The translations under genes and the position numbers were made by a program. From assembly GCA_020850595.1 (NCBI GenBank), contig JADZEK010000050.1, positions 94,687 through 158,686 on the forward strand: a DNA stretch of 64,000 bases, read 5' to 3'. Below are positions 19,175 through 26,476 of this stretch, piece after piece; positions within the stretch are counted from its first letter, which is position 1, and the number at the start of each line of letters is the position of its first letter. Origin of the DNA: Anaerolineales bacterium (GTDB lineage Bacteria; Chloroflexota; Anaerolineae; Anaerolineales; UBA6663). Under the pieces are notes generated by a model that saw only the letters and a program-made list of their open reading frames with translations, was not told where the DNA came from and did no database searches.

Positions 19175-19552
19175 TTAGAGACTGCCGAAACGCCAGACGA
19201 AGATCAGCGCGAGGGCCAGGAGGAAGAACAGCACCAGGCCGACGATGGTGGCCCAGATGCGCTCGCGGGCGAACACCGCCGCGCCGAGCACGACAAAGGG
19301 AATGAGGCACAGCAGATGGCTGATGGTGGTGACGACCAGCCCAGGCAGCACGACGCCGGCCTGCTGCAACAGCGGGGCCAGGCCGCGCACGATGATCAAC
19401 TGGCCGGGCAGCCGCAGCGCGCCCTGCAGCACCGCGCCGGGAAATTGCAGCAATCCCCAGTAGAAAGCGCCCCCAGCCAGCATGCCCAGCAGAGCCATGC
19501 CGTAGGGGTAGTTTCGGTTGTCAGGCGTGGGCAGGTCTTCTTGGGATCGCAT
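19175..19552 (-). CDS. Small membrane protein of unknown function
   Basis: 125 residues with three to four hydrophobic segments (MALLGMLAGGAFYWGLLQF, a middle amphipathic segment, VVTTISHLLCLIPFVVLGAA and TIVGLVLFFLLALALIFVW), a short polar N-terminus and no recognised domain. The ATG at 19552 lies 6 bases after a TATAAT box, so the message is probably leaderless. Neighbours are unrelated (GntR operon downstream, divergent lipoprotein). Confidence 0.7.
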   Translation of the reverse strand: MRSQEDLPTPDNRNYPYGMALLGMLAGGAFYWGLLQFPGAVLQGALRLPGQLIIVRGLAPLLQQAGVVLPGLVVTTISHLLCLIPFVVLGAAVFARERIWATIVGLVLFFLLALALIFVWRFGSL

Positions 19553-19558
19553 GCGGCC

Positions 19559-19586
19559 ATTATAAGCCAGGCCCGCGCCGCGGCAA
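19559..19586 (-). promoter_or_regulatory. Promoter for the small membrane protein (leaderless)
   Basis: On the minus strand, TTGCCG (19586-19581), a 16-base spacer and TATAAT (19564-19559). The start codon follows the -10 box by 6 bases, which leaves no room for a Shine-Dalgarno site. Confidence 0.65.
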
Positions 19587-19644
19587 GTGACCCAGCGCAG
19601 GGGAATAACCGCCCAGGCAACCGGTCTGGTGCGCTCAGGACAGT

Positions 19645-19650
19645 TATACT
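19645..19650 (+). promoter_or_regulatory. -10 box for the lipoprotein gene (leaderless)
   Basis: TATACT ends 6 bases before the ATG at 19657. There is no clear -35 box and no Shine-Dalgarno site, the spacing expected for a leaderless transcript. Confidence 0.5.
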
Positions 19651-19656
19651 TTGACG

Positions 19657-20703
19657 ATGAAATCTACTGGTATGCTCTCCGGCCGGCTGTTGGCCGCCGC
19701 GCTGCTGCTGGCCGCCTGTGGCCGCCGCCCGCCTACGACCAACGCGCCGAGCGACCGGCCCAGCGCCGGGGGCGTCGCCCCCGCCGAGGCTTCGCTGACG
19801 CCGCCGCCCACGATCACGCTGACCCTCGCGCCGATGGGCGCACCGTCTGATACGGCCGCGCCTCCGCCCCAGGCCGCCACGGCAACCCGGCCGCCGTCAG
19901 AGGCGCCCCGGTCGCCCTCCGCCACCGCGCCAGCCGATACCGCGCAGCCGGCCGCCTCGCCCACGCCCGTGCCGCCCGACAGCACGCAATCGCCGGGGGT
20001 GGTCAAGTACGTGGTCTACAGCGAGCAGTTCATCGGTGAGTACGCCGCCCGCATTTGGGTGCAGGCCGACTACCCGTTCCCCAACCAGCTCAGCCTGGGC
20101 ACAATTGACCGCGGCCAGACGCGGCTAGTGCAGTTGAGCGAGGTGAGCGGTTTCGAGCCGCTGCCCGGCGCCGACCTGACTGGCGAGGGCCAACCCGACG
20201 TGGCCTTCGCGCTGCGCTGGGGCGGCTCACACTGCTGCTGGGGGACGGTGCTCTACAACCTGGGCGACACGCCCCAGCAGGTGCTGTGGGTGGGCGGCGA
20301 AGTGGGCGTGGGCAAGTTCCGCGACCTGGATAACGACGGCGACTGGGAGTTCATCACTCGCGACGTGGTCGCCGGCCTGCCGTGCTCACAGCCATCGTCG
20401 CTGGCGGTGCTGGCCTACGGCCCGGGCCTGGGCTACGCGCCCGCCAGTCCGCTCTACCCGGCCGTGTTCGAGCCGGAGATTGTGGACATTACGGCGCTGG
20501 CGGAGCAGCGCGCCCAGCAGAACGGCGCGCTGACCCAGTGCGACGTGGCGGACTTGATGCTCGACTATCTCTACTCTGGGCAGACCGAACGCGGCGCGGC
20601 GGAGTTCGCGCGCCTGTACACCGCGCCCGACGCGGCCGCGGTGTGGGCGGCGCTCGAGGCGGCGGCGCGCGGCGGGCGGCTGTACCTCGCACCCGCCAAC
20701 TGA
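19657..20703 (+). CDS. Secreted lipoprotein with Pro/Thr-rich linker and VCBS-like C-terminal domain
   Basis: 348 residues from ATG 19657 (an upstream TTG at 19651 would add two residues). A lipoprotein signal peptide ends in LLAAALLLAACG, with Cys as the lipidated residue. Residues about 25-115 are a Pro/Thr/Ala-rich linker. The globular part (about 120-348) contains VCBS/FG-GAP-like motifs: LPGADLTGEGQPDVAFALRW and FRDLDNDGDWEFITRD resemble the Ca-binding loops of beta-propeller repeats. The Cys pair in GSHCCWGTV and further Cys in LPCSQP and LTQCDV could form disulfides. It is probably anchored outside the cell membrane; the function is unknown. Confidence 0.72.
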   Translation: MKSTGMLSGRLLAAALLLAACGRRPPTTNAPSDRPSAGGVAPAEASLTPPPTITLTLAPMGAPSDTAAPPPQAATATRPPSEAPRSPSATAPADTAQPAASPTPVPPDSTQSPGVVKYVVYSEQFIGEYAARIWVQADYPFPNQLSLGTIDRGQTRLVQLSEVSGFEPLPGADLTGEGQPDVAFALRWGGSHCCWGTVLYNLGDTPQQVLWVGGEVGVGKFRDLDNDGDWEFITRDVVAGLPCSQPSSLAVLAYGPGLGYAPASPLYPAVFEPEIVDITALAEQRAQQNGALTQCDVADLMLDYLYSGQTERGAAEFARLYTAPDAAAVWAALEAAARGGRLYLAPAN

Positions 20704-20725
20704 CGCGCCCACGCCGGTTCACCAT

Positions 20726-20760
20726 TCGGCCCCTCGCCGGCCTGGCTGACGAGGGGCCGA
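20726..20760. terminator. Bidirectional terminator between convergent lipoprotein and cupredoxin genes
   Basis: A perfect 11-bp stem TCGGCCCCTCG / CGAGGGGCCGA between two convergent stops. No long T-run. Confidence 0.6.
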
Positions 20761-20778
20761 GGGTGATTCAGGCTGCCG

Positions 20779-23118
20779 CTACGGCTGGACGATAACGGTG
20801 GCCGACATGTTGGCGTGATAGCCGCACAAGATCGTCACTGTGCCGGCCTCGTTGAAGGTGAACGAGTAGCTCGTGCCGTCGCCCAGGTTGGCGGGCGACT
20901 CGAAGGTGTTGGGCTTGGTGAAGTTGTACGGCTGGTGCAGCGCGCCCTGGATGAGGAACGTGACCTCCGTGCCGACCTTGATGGTGGTCTGCGCGGGCAC
21001 GATCTCAAAGTTGCGGTAGGTAACAAAGACCGGCGCGGGCGTGGGCGCGGTGGTCGGCTCAGGCGTGGCCGTGGCCGGCGCGGGCGTGGCGGTGGGGGCG
21101 GCCGTCGCGCCTGGCTCCAGGGTGGCGGTGGCGCTGGGCGCGGCGGTGGGTTCCGGGGTGCTGGTAGGCGGCAGCGGTGTGGCGATGCCCGAGCCAGGCT
21201 CCGGCTCGACGCCCAGGGCCGCCAGGTACTGCGCGTAGAAGTAAGCGGTGTACGCCCCGCCCTCGCCCACGGTGGCTTCGATGACGCCGTTACCGTTGGC
21301 ATCCACGCCGTTGAGCATGGCGCGGCTCAATGCCAGCGCCTGCGCGGCGGCGGCCTGCTTGGCGGCCGGGTCGCTGCTGGTCTGAATCACCAGCGCCAGG
21401 TCTACGATGTCGCCCGCCCAGGTGCGCAGGTTGGTCGCCAGCACCTGCACCTCGGCGGCATGAATACGCACGTTGTTGCTGGCGCCCGCCGCGGTAACGG
21501 CCGCCGCGGCCTGAGCCGCCACGCCGTCGGTGTAGCGCAAAATGCCGAAACCATCGCCCGGGTCTTGGATGGTCCCGTCGTGGTCGAAGTCGGCATAGTG
21601 CTCACCGCCCTGCCCCTCGATGATGGTGAGCATGTGCTCGATATGGCGGTTCTGCCCGGCGGTGTCGCCGAGGATAGCCGCGCCGTTGACGGCCTTGGCG
21701 TGGCGGAACAACTCTTCCGACAGGGTGATCAGGCCGAGGGCGTAGGGGGTCTGCGCGGGCGCGTCGCTGGAGGCGACGAGTAGTTGGCGCACCGGGCCGA
21801 GCGCTTCGGGGGCCAGGCGGTTGGTGACCAGCACCGTGGCGGAGGGCGTGGTCGGGTTTGACCCGGCCGCCTCCTGCGTGACCGAGAAGCCGTTGTACTT
21901 CGCCAGCAAGTTCTCGCCGGTGGGGCTGACATACGTCAGGACGGCATTGCCGGCGGCGTCGGGCGCCACGAGGCCGAGGTGCAGCGGGCTGCCCTCGCCA
22001 ATGAGCCAGGCGTGGAACTCGCCCTGCGGCGCGGGCAGTCCCGAGATGACCAACTCAAAGGCATCGCTGCGGGCGGCGCTGTCGCGGAACGCGCCAAAGC
22101 CGACCGACTGCGCGCCAAGGGCGTCGGCGGGCGGCTCGGCGGCGGTGGGCTGGGCGGTTGGCGCGGGCGGGTTCACGGCGGTGGGCAGCGCGGCCAGGCT
22201 GCCGGCCGGCACCACCTTGACGATGCCGGCCATGCCCACACCGCCCGCCGCGCCGTGGTAGAGACAAAAGTAGGGGAACTCGCCTTCGGTCGTGAAGGTA
22301 AAGGTGTATTCCGACTTCTCTTCGAGCTGACCTTCTGGGAAGGCGTCTGTTTCCGAAGTGACGGTGTGCGGGTCGGGGTCGTCGTTGCGGAAGATGACGG
22401 TCGTGCCGGCCGGGATTTCCAGCACGCCGGGGTTGAAGGCGTAGTTGGCGACCGGCACGATGACGGTGTTGGGCGGCGCCTCGGTCCCCGCCGGCACGTC
22501 GGCCACGGCGCGCGGGGCCACGTACCATACATAGTAGGTGGTCAGTCCGAACAGCCCCACCAGCCAGTATAGGCCGAGCGTAATGCGCATCAGGTTCTTC
22601 CACCATGCGATGCGCAGGGCCTGCGGCAGTAGTTTGTTCATGCGCAGCAGGATGTATAGGCCGCACAGGATCGCCAGCCCGCCGAGCAGCGAGTGCAGCA
22701 AGGAGGTGAAGTAATAGGCCCTGAGCAGTTCAGCCGGAATGCCGCGCACCACCTGGCGGCTGAATGAGACGATCATGATGAACATGACCAGCACAATGTT
22801 CAGCAGCACCCAGAAAGTCTGGTTGTATTGATGCGCGGCGATCTTGTTGCCCTTGGCCAGCCCGTAGCCCACGGTCAGGCCCAGCAGCAGTACGACTTCG
22901 GCCAGCAGGTTGAGATCGGCGAAGAGGCCGGCGCGGGTGCCGAACAGCCCCGTGCCGTTGGCAAAGCCCTTGGCTGGGCCGATGAGGATCAGCGTGAGCG
23001 CGATGCACAGCAGGACCAGCCCGGCCACCACGGCCACGGCGATCTTCACCGGCGCGGCTGGGCCGCTGCCGCTGGGGCTGGGAACCGGCGGGCGTTGGGA
23101 TTTCGCGGTTTCGGCCAT
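20779..23118 (-). CDS. Multidomain membrane protein with two cupredoxin domains
   Basis: 779 residues. Residues about 25-215 hold five to six membrane helices. A first cupredoxin domain (about 220-305) has type I copper ligands His in DPDPHTV and Cys/His/Met in YFCLYHGAAGGVGM. Residues about 340-450 resemble an anti-sigma-K (RskA)-type beta domain (FELVISGLPAPQGEFHAWLI). A helical region follows with two EF-loop-like stretches, DFDHDGTIQDPGDG and VDANGNGVIEA, then a Pro/Thr/Ala linker. A second cupredoxin domain (about 700-779) again has complete ligands (LHQPYNF, LCGYHANMS). It likely acts in extracytoplasmic electron transfer or copper handling. GAGGAGG precedes the ATG. Confidence 0.83.
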   Translation of the reverse strand: MAETAKSQRPPVPSPSGSGPAAPVKIAVAVVAGLVLLCIALTLILIGPAKGFANGTGLFGTRAGLFADLNLLAEVVLLLGLTVGYGLAKGNKIAAHQYNQTFWVLLNIVLVMFIMIVSFSRQVVRGIPAELLRAYYFTSLLHSLLGGLAILCGLYILLRMNKLLPQALRIAWWKNLMRITLGLYWLVGLFGLTTYYVWYVAPRAVADVPAGTEAPPNTVIVPVANYAFNPGVLEIPAGTTVIFRNDDPDPHTVTSETDAFPEGQLEEKSEYTFTFTTEGEFPYFCLYHGAAGGVGMAGIVKVVPAGSLAALPTAVNPPAPTAQPTAAEPPADALGAQSVGFGAFRDSAARSDAFELVISGLPAPQGEFHAWLIGEGSPLHLGLVAPDAAGNAVLTYVSPTGENLLAKYNGFSVTQEAAGSNPTTPSATVLVTNRLAPEALGPVRQLLVASSDAPAQTPYALGLITLSEELFRHAKAVNGAAILGDTAGQNRHIEHMLTIIEGQGGEHYADFDHDGTIQDPGDGFGILRYTDGVAAQAAAAVTAAGASNNVRIHAAEVQVLATNLRTWAGDIVDLALVIQTSSDPAAKQAAAAQALALSRAMLNGVDANGNGVIEATVGEGGAYTAYFYAQYLAALGVEPEPGSGIATPLPPTSTPEPTAAPSATATLEPGATAAPTATPAPATATPEPTTAPTPAPVFVTYRNFEIVPAQTTIKVGTEVTFLIQGALHQPYNFTKPNTFESPANLGDGTSYSFTFNEAGTVTILCGYHANMSATVIVQP

Positions 23119-23224
23119 GCAGCCTCCTCGTGCTACCTGGATATAAGCCAGCGGCCCGACCGAGGGCCGAACCGCTGAAAACTCATGCTGCCGTTACCGG
23201 GCCGCGCCCGGTTGCCCGCCCACC

Positions 23225-23245
23225 GTTCGCCGGCGTTCGGCGAAC
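23225..23245. terminator. Hairpin after the small lipoprotein gene
   Basis: A perfect 8-bp stem GTTCGCCG / CGGCGAAC with a 5-base loop, 7 bases beyond the stop of the minus-strand lipoprotein gene. Confidence 0.45.
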
Positions 23246-23252
23246 CAGCGCC

Positions 23253-23516
23253 CTAACGATACGCCGCCGCGGCTGCGCCGATTCTCAGCGTGGGCAGGGC
23301 GCGGCTGCTGGGGGCCGGGTAAGCGCCCGGCGTGGCGCTCGGCTGCGCGGCCGGATAGGCGGCCGGGGCCGTATAGGTGGGCAGAACGGCCGGGTATCCG
23401 CTGCTATCGGTAGCGGCCGGGACGCTGGTAGCGCCCTGGGGGGTGGGCGTGGGCTGAACGCAGGCGCTCAGCAGCAGGGCCAGCAGCAACGATACCAATA
23501 GGGTCAAACGCAACAT
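23253..23516 (-). CDS. Small Pro/Ala/Tyr-rich lipoprotein
   Basis: 87 residues starting at the ATG at 23516 behind GGAGGA. MLRLTLLVSLLLALLLSAC is a textbook lipoprotein signal peptide with lipobox LLSAC. The mature part is low-complexity, rich in Pro, Ala, Thr and Tyr (repeated YPA/AYPA units), with no fold recognised. A longer ORF upstream of this start is the antisense shadow of no known protein and is not used. It lies 28 bases after the BtuF-like gene on the same strand and may be co-transcribed with it. Confidence 0.65.
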   Translation of the reverse strand: MLRLTLLVSLLLALLLSACVQPTPTPQGATSVPAATDSSGYPAVLPTYTAPAAYPAAQPSATPGAYPAPSSRALPTLRIGAAAAAYR

Positions 23517-23544
23517 TCTTCCTCCGATTAGGCAGATATGATAC

Positions 23545-24414
23545 TCAGGCATGGGGGATATGCAAGACGGCCGGCAGTTCGGCCAGCGCCCGCGCCAGGT
23601 GGGTGCCGGGCCAGGTGAGCAGCGCGCCATCCATGAGGTACACGCGCCCGGCGGCAACGGCTGGCAGGTCGAGCCGGTCGGCCAGGGCGGCCACATCCGC
23701 CTCACTGAAGGGGCCGGGAGAGCCGGGCAGCACAATTACGTCGGGCGCGGCGGCGCTCAGGTCGTCCGTAGCGATCGGCGACGCGCTGAGCGCGGCCGGG
23801 ACGCTCTCTCCGCCACAGGTCGCCAGTAGGTCGGTCAGGTAGCTGTCGCGCCCGGCTACCAGCCACCCGGCGCCATCTGTGCTGCGGCTCAGGGGGCAGA
23901 AGACCAGGCTGGGCGGCGCGTCAAGCGCGGCCTGGCGCGTGATCTCGTAAGAACGCTCCAGGGCGGCCAGCGTGTGCCCGGCCTGGGGGACATCGCACAG
24001 GCGCACGAGCGCCCAGAGCAGATTGAGGGCCTCGCGCACAGTTCGCGGGTCGGCCGTAACCCAGACCAGCACGCCGCTCGCCCGAAGCGCGGCGATGGCT
24101 TCTTGGGCATTCAAGCCGGCGCCGGCCAGCACCAGGTCGGGCTGGAGGGCGAGGATAGCGGCCGCCTCGGGCCGGGCGGGGTCGCCCACGCTGGGCAGGC
24201 GGGCGGTCCCCTCCACCGGATAGCTGCAAGCGTCGGTGCGGCCCACGAGCCGCGCGCCCAGGCCCAGATCGAACAGGCTGGCGGTATGCGCAGGGACGAG
24301 GGAGACCAGACGCCCCGGCGCGTGCGGCAGACGCGGCGGACCTGGGTCGGCGGAGATTATGGCGTCTTCTTGGCCTTGCCGCAGTTGCAGCCACCGCCTT
24401 CGTGCCGGTCGCAC
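23545..24414 (-). CDS. BtuF-like helical-backbone substrate-binding protein (cobalamin/metal-chelate)
   Basis: About 289 residues. The TroA/BtuF fold is indicated by RLVSLVPAHTASLFDLGLGARLVGRT, DACSYPV, LPSVGDPARPEAAAILALQPDLVLAG and the C-terminal ALADRLDLPAVAAGRVYLMDG. Known members bind vitamin B12 or iron chelates for an ABC importer. No signal peptide or lipobox is seen and no permease or ATPase gene is nearby, which is odd for a transporter component. The first in-frame ATG (24414) would overlap the end of the RicT gene by 58 bases; no other ATG, GTG or TTG lies before the conserved part, so the start is uncertain. Confidence 0.72.
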   Translation of the reverse strand: MRPARRRWLQLRQGQEDAIISADPGPPRLPHAPGRLVSLVPAHTASLFDLGLGARLVGRTDACSYPVEGTARLPSVGDPARPEAAAILALQPDLVLAGAGLNAQEAIAALRASGVLVWVTADPRTVREALNLLWALVRLCDVPQAGHTLAALERSYEITRQAALDAPPSLVFCPLSRSTDGAGWLVAGRDSYLTDLLATCGGESVPAALSASPIATDDLSAAAPDVIVLPGSPGPFSEADVAALADRLDLPAVAAGRVYLMDGALLTWPGTHLARALAELPAVLHIPHA

Positions 24415-25349
24415 GGGGCGGCGGCCTTTTGCTGCAGCGCTTGCAGTTCGGCGGCGGGCTGGAGGTCGTCCTTCATGAACTCGAAGACGCGCATGGACTC
24501 GCCTTCGACCACCGCCACGAAGACTGCTTCTTTCATCGGGTTCACGTCCACCACCTTGCCGGTGCCTTTAGGCGTGATGACCAGCTTACCGCGCTTGGGT
24601 AATAACTTGCGCGCCGCGACGTAGTTCTCATACTCGTAGACCAAGCAGCAGCGCAGACGCCCGCACATGCCGGTGATCTCTTCCGGGTTGAGCGAGAGGC
24701 CCTGCTCTTTCGCCATTTTGATGCTGACGGGGCTGAAGTCGGTCAGGAAAGTCGAGCAGCAGCGCGCCTCGAGGCCGCACGCGCCCATGCCGCCCAGCAG
24801 CTTGGCCACGTCGCGTGGGCCGATCTGGCGCAGGGCTACCTGGGTCTGCGGGTAGGCCTGCTGCATGTCATCGCGCAGCGACTTGGTCTCAAGGCGGCCC
24901 GCGCCGTCGTCAGGGCCGCTGATGAGAAAGGTGAGGCGCGAGCCGTCGTAGCTGTACTCGGCGCGCACGATCTTCACGTCCACCAGGCGCAGTTGGTGCG
25001 CGCGCTCGCGGGCGTTAATCATGGCTTCGGTTTCCTGGCCCTTCCACATCTGCTCCAGGGCCAGGTCGCGGGCGGTGGCGAGGGCCTCGATGGCCTTGTA
25101 GCCGCCGGAGGGCGGGGCCTGCTTGTCGGGGGCGATGAGGTGGACCACCTCGCCCAACTGTCGGCCGCGGGTGGTCTCGACGATGACGCGGTCGCCGGGC
25201 TTAAGCAAACCGTGGCCGGTGGCGTCAAAGTGGTAGATTTTGCCGACGCGCATGAAGCGCACGCCGATGATTTGCTTGGTGTTGGCGGGCAGCGCCGCCA
25301 CCGGCAGGTTGGCCGGGGCCGCGTCAGAAGGGAAGGTTATCTCAGCCAT
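24357..25349 (-). CDS. PSP1-domain protein of the RicT/YaaT family
   Basis: 330 residues. The PSP1 C-terminal domain is clear: PGDRVIVETTRGRQLGEVV and then the cysteine-rich core GGMGACGLEARCCSTFLTD and ITGMCGRLRCCLVYEYENY, whose cysteines bind an Fe-S cluster in Bacillus YaaT. The family takes part in RNA maturation (with YlbF and YmcA) and competence/biofilm control. The C-terminus has a second Cys-rich tail (CDRHEGGGCNCGK). The ATG at 25349 is preferred; an upstream GTG at 25367 overlaps the AAGGAG site and cannot be the start. Its own promoter lies just upstream. Confidence 0.88.
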   Translation of the reverse strand: MAEITFPSDAAPANLPVAALPANTKQIIGVRFMRVGKIYHFDATGHGLLKPGDRVIVETTRGRQLGEVVHLIAPDKQAPPSGGYKAIEALATARDLALEQMWKGQETEAMINARERAHQLRLVDVKIVRAEYSYDGSRLTFLISGPDDGAGRLETKSLRDDMQQAYPQTQVALRQIGPRDVAKLLGGMGACGLEARCCSTFLTDFSPVSIKMAKEQGLSLNPEEITGMCGRLRCCLVYEYENYVAARKLLPKRGKLVITPKGTGKVVDVNPMKEAVFVAVVEGESMRVFEFMKDDLQPAAELQALQQKAAAPCDRHEGGGCNCGKAKKTP

Positions 25350-25382
25350 AACAGTACGTTCTTGCACTCCTTGTCGCGGCCC

Positions 25383-25411
25383 ATAATACGCGAGGGGGGA
25401 GGTTTGGGCAA
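25383..25411 (-). promoter_or_regulatory. Promoter for the RicT-like gene
   Basis: On the minus strand, TTGCCC (25411-25406), a 17-base spacer and TATTAT (25388-25383), 33 bases before the ATG. Confidence 0.6.
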
Positions 25412-25417
25412 GGCGGA

Positions 25418-25484
25418 GTGGAGGTTAGAGGTTAGAGATCAGAGGGAGAGGAGCGAGGTGGGAGGTGAGAGGTGGGAAGGGGCC
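25418..25484. repeat. Low-complexity GAGGT/AGAGG repeat
   Basis: Degenerate tandem units of the type GGTTAGAGGTTAGAGATCAGAGGGAG overlap the 3' end of the tandem Nudix gene, so its last residues (SHLSPPTSLLSL) are encoded by the repeat. Similar short units occur at about 29965-30000 and, in the opposite sense, at about 35820-35850. Confidence 0.55.
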
Positions 25485-26476
25485 GGATCTGAGGGGGCAA
25501 CGGCTTGCGCCGAACGCGCGGCGTGCCAGGCGAATAGCGCGGGGAGGCGGGCGGCATAGTACGCGGAGGTGGGCGGGAGGGCATCGGCGGCGAAGTAGCC
25601 GAGGTCGGCGACTTCGGAGCCATCTGGGCGGAGCGCGCCGCCGATGACGCGGCAGGCAAAGACAGCCTGGACGACCGAGAGTTCGTCGCCGTTGGGGTAG
25701 ACAACACGCCGCCCGGCTTCGACGCCCAGCAGCGCGGTGGGCGCGACGCGCAAGCCGGTTTCTTCCTCGCACTCGCGCTGGGCGGTGCGCGCCAGGCTCT
25801 CGCCCAGGTCGAGCGCGCCGCCGGGCGGGGTCCACAGGCCGTTGTCGGCGCGTTGCTGGAGCAGTAGGCGGCCCTGGTCGTCGAAGACGATGGCGCCGGC
25901 CCCCGGCCAGACGAGCGGGGCGGGGCCGAGTATTGGCCGCAGCGCGAGCGGCGAGACCCACGGGCTGTCGGGCGGTTGAGACTCAGGCGGGTCGAAGTAC
26001 GGCGGCGCGGCGGCGGCCAGGCCGTGCGGCACGATTCCGTGCTTAAGCATGGCGGCGTACCAGGACGAGGTGGGTGGGAGGGCGTTGGGCACGAAGTAGG
26101 CTAGCGCCTCCACCTCGCCGAGCTGGGGTAAAAGGCCGCCGCTGACGACGGTGCAGGCGTAGCACAGGGTAATCTGCTGCACCTGATCGCCGTTGGGGTA
26201 GGCAAAGTTGTAGCGCGGGCTGGAGTACAGGCCGGTGAGCGGGCCGACGGTCACGGTCAGGCCGGTCTCCTCCAGCACTTCGCGGGCCAGGGCGGCCTCG
26301 GGCGTCTCGCCCAGCTCCAGCAGGCCGCCGGGCAGGCCCCACCAGGCATCACCAAAGTCGGCGCGGCGCTGGAAGAGCACGCGGCCCGCCGCATCGCGCA
26401 CCAGGCCGGTGACGTAGGCTAGCGGCAGGCGCGCGCGCCCCGCCCCAGCGCGCAGCCAGGCGACGTAGCTCGTCAT
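25439..26476 (-). CDS. Tandem Nudix hydrolase (two complete Nudix domains)
   Basis: 345 residues. Two Nudix folds are joined by a linker of about 45 residues. Domain 1 has the Nudix box GGLLELGETPEAALAREV followed by LEETGL (about 50-73); domain 2 has GGALDLGESLARTAQREC followed by EEETGL (about 220-243). Both satisfy Gx5Ex7REuxEExGu, so both should bind metal and hydrolyse nucleoside-diphosphate-linked substrates. Each is followed by YPNGD, the same spacer motif, which points to duplication of a single domain. The start overlaps the amidohydrolase stop by 4 bases. The C-terminal residues are encoded by a low-complexity repeat. Confidence 0.9.
   Translation of the reverse strand: MTSYVAWLRAGAGRARLPLAYVTGLVRDAAGRVLFQRRADFGDAWWGLPGGLLELGETPEAALAREVLEETGLTVTVGPLTGLYSSPRYNFAYPNGDQVQQITLCYACTVVSGGLLPQLGEVEALAYFVPNALPPTSSWYAAMLKHGIVPHGLAAAAPPYFDPPESQPPDSPWVSPLALRPILGPAPLVWPGAGAIVFDDQGRLLLQQRADNGLWTPPGGALDLGESLARTAQRECEEETGLRVAPTALLGVEAGRRVVYPNGDELSVVQAVFACRVIGGALRPDGSEVADLGYFAADALPPTSAYYAARLPALFAWHAARSAQAVAPSDPAPSHLSPPTSLLSL

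Noticed and set aside
23517..23735. Upstream extension of the small lipoprotein gene
   Set aside because: The signal peptide begins at 23516 with a good ribosome binding site; the extra part overlaps the BtuF-like gene in another frame.
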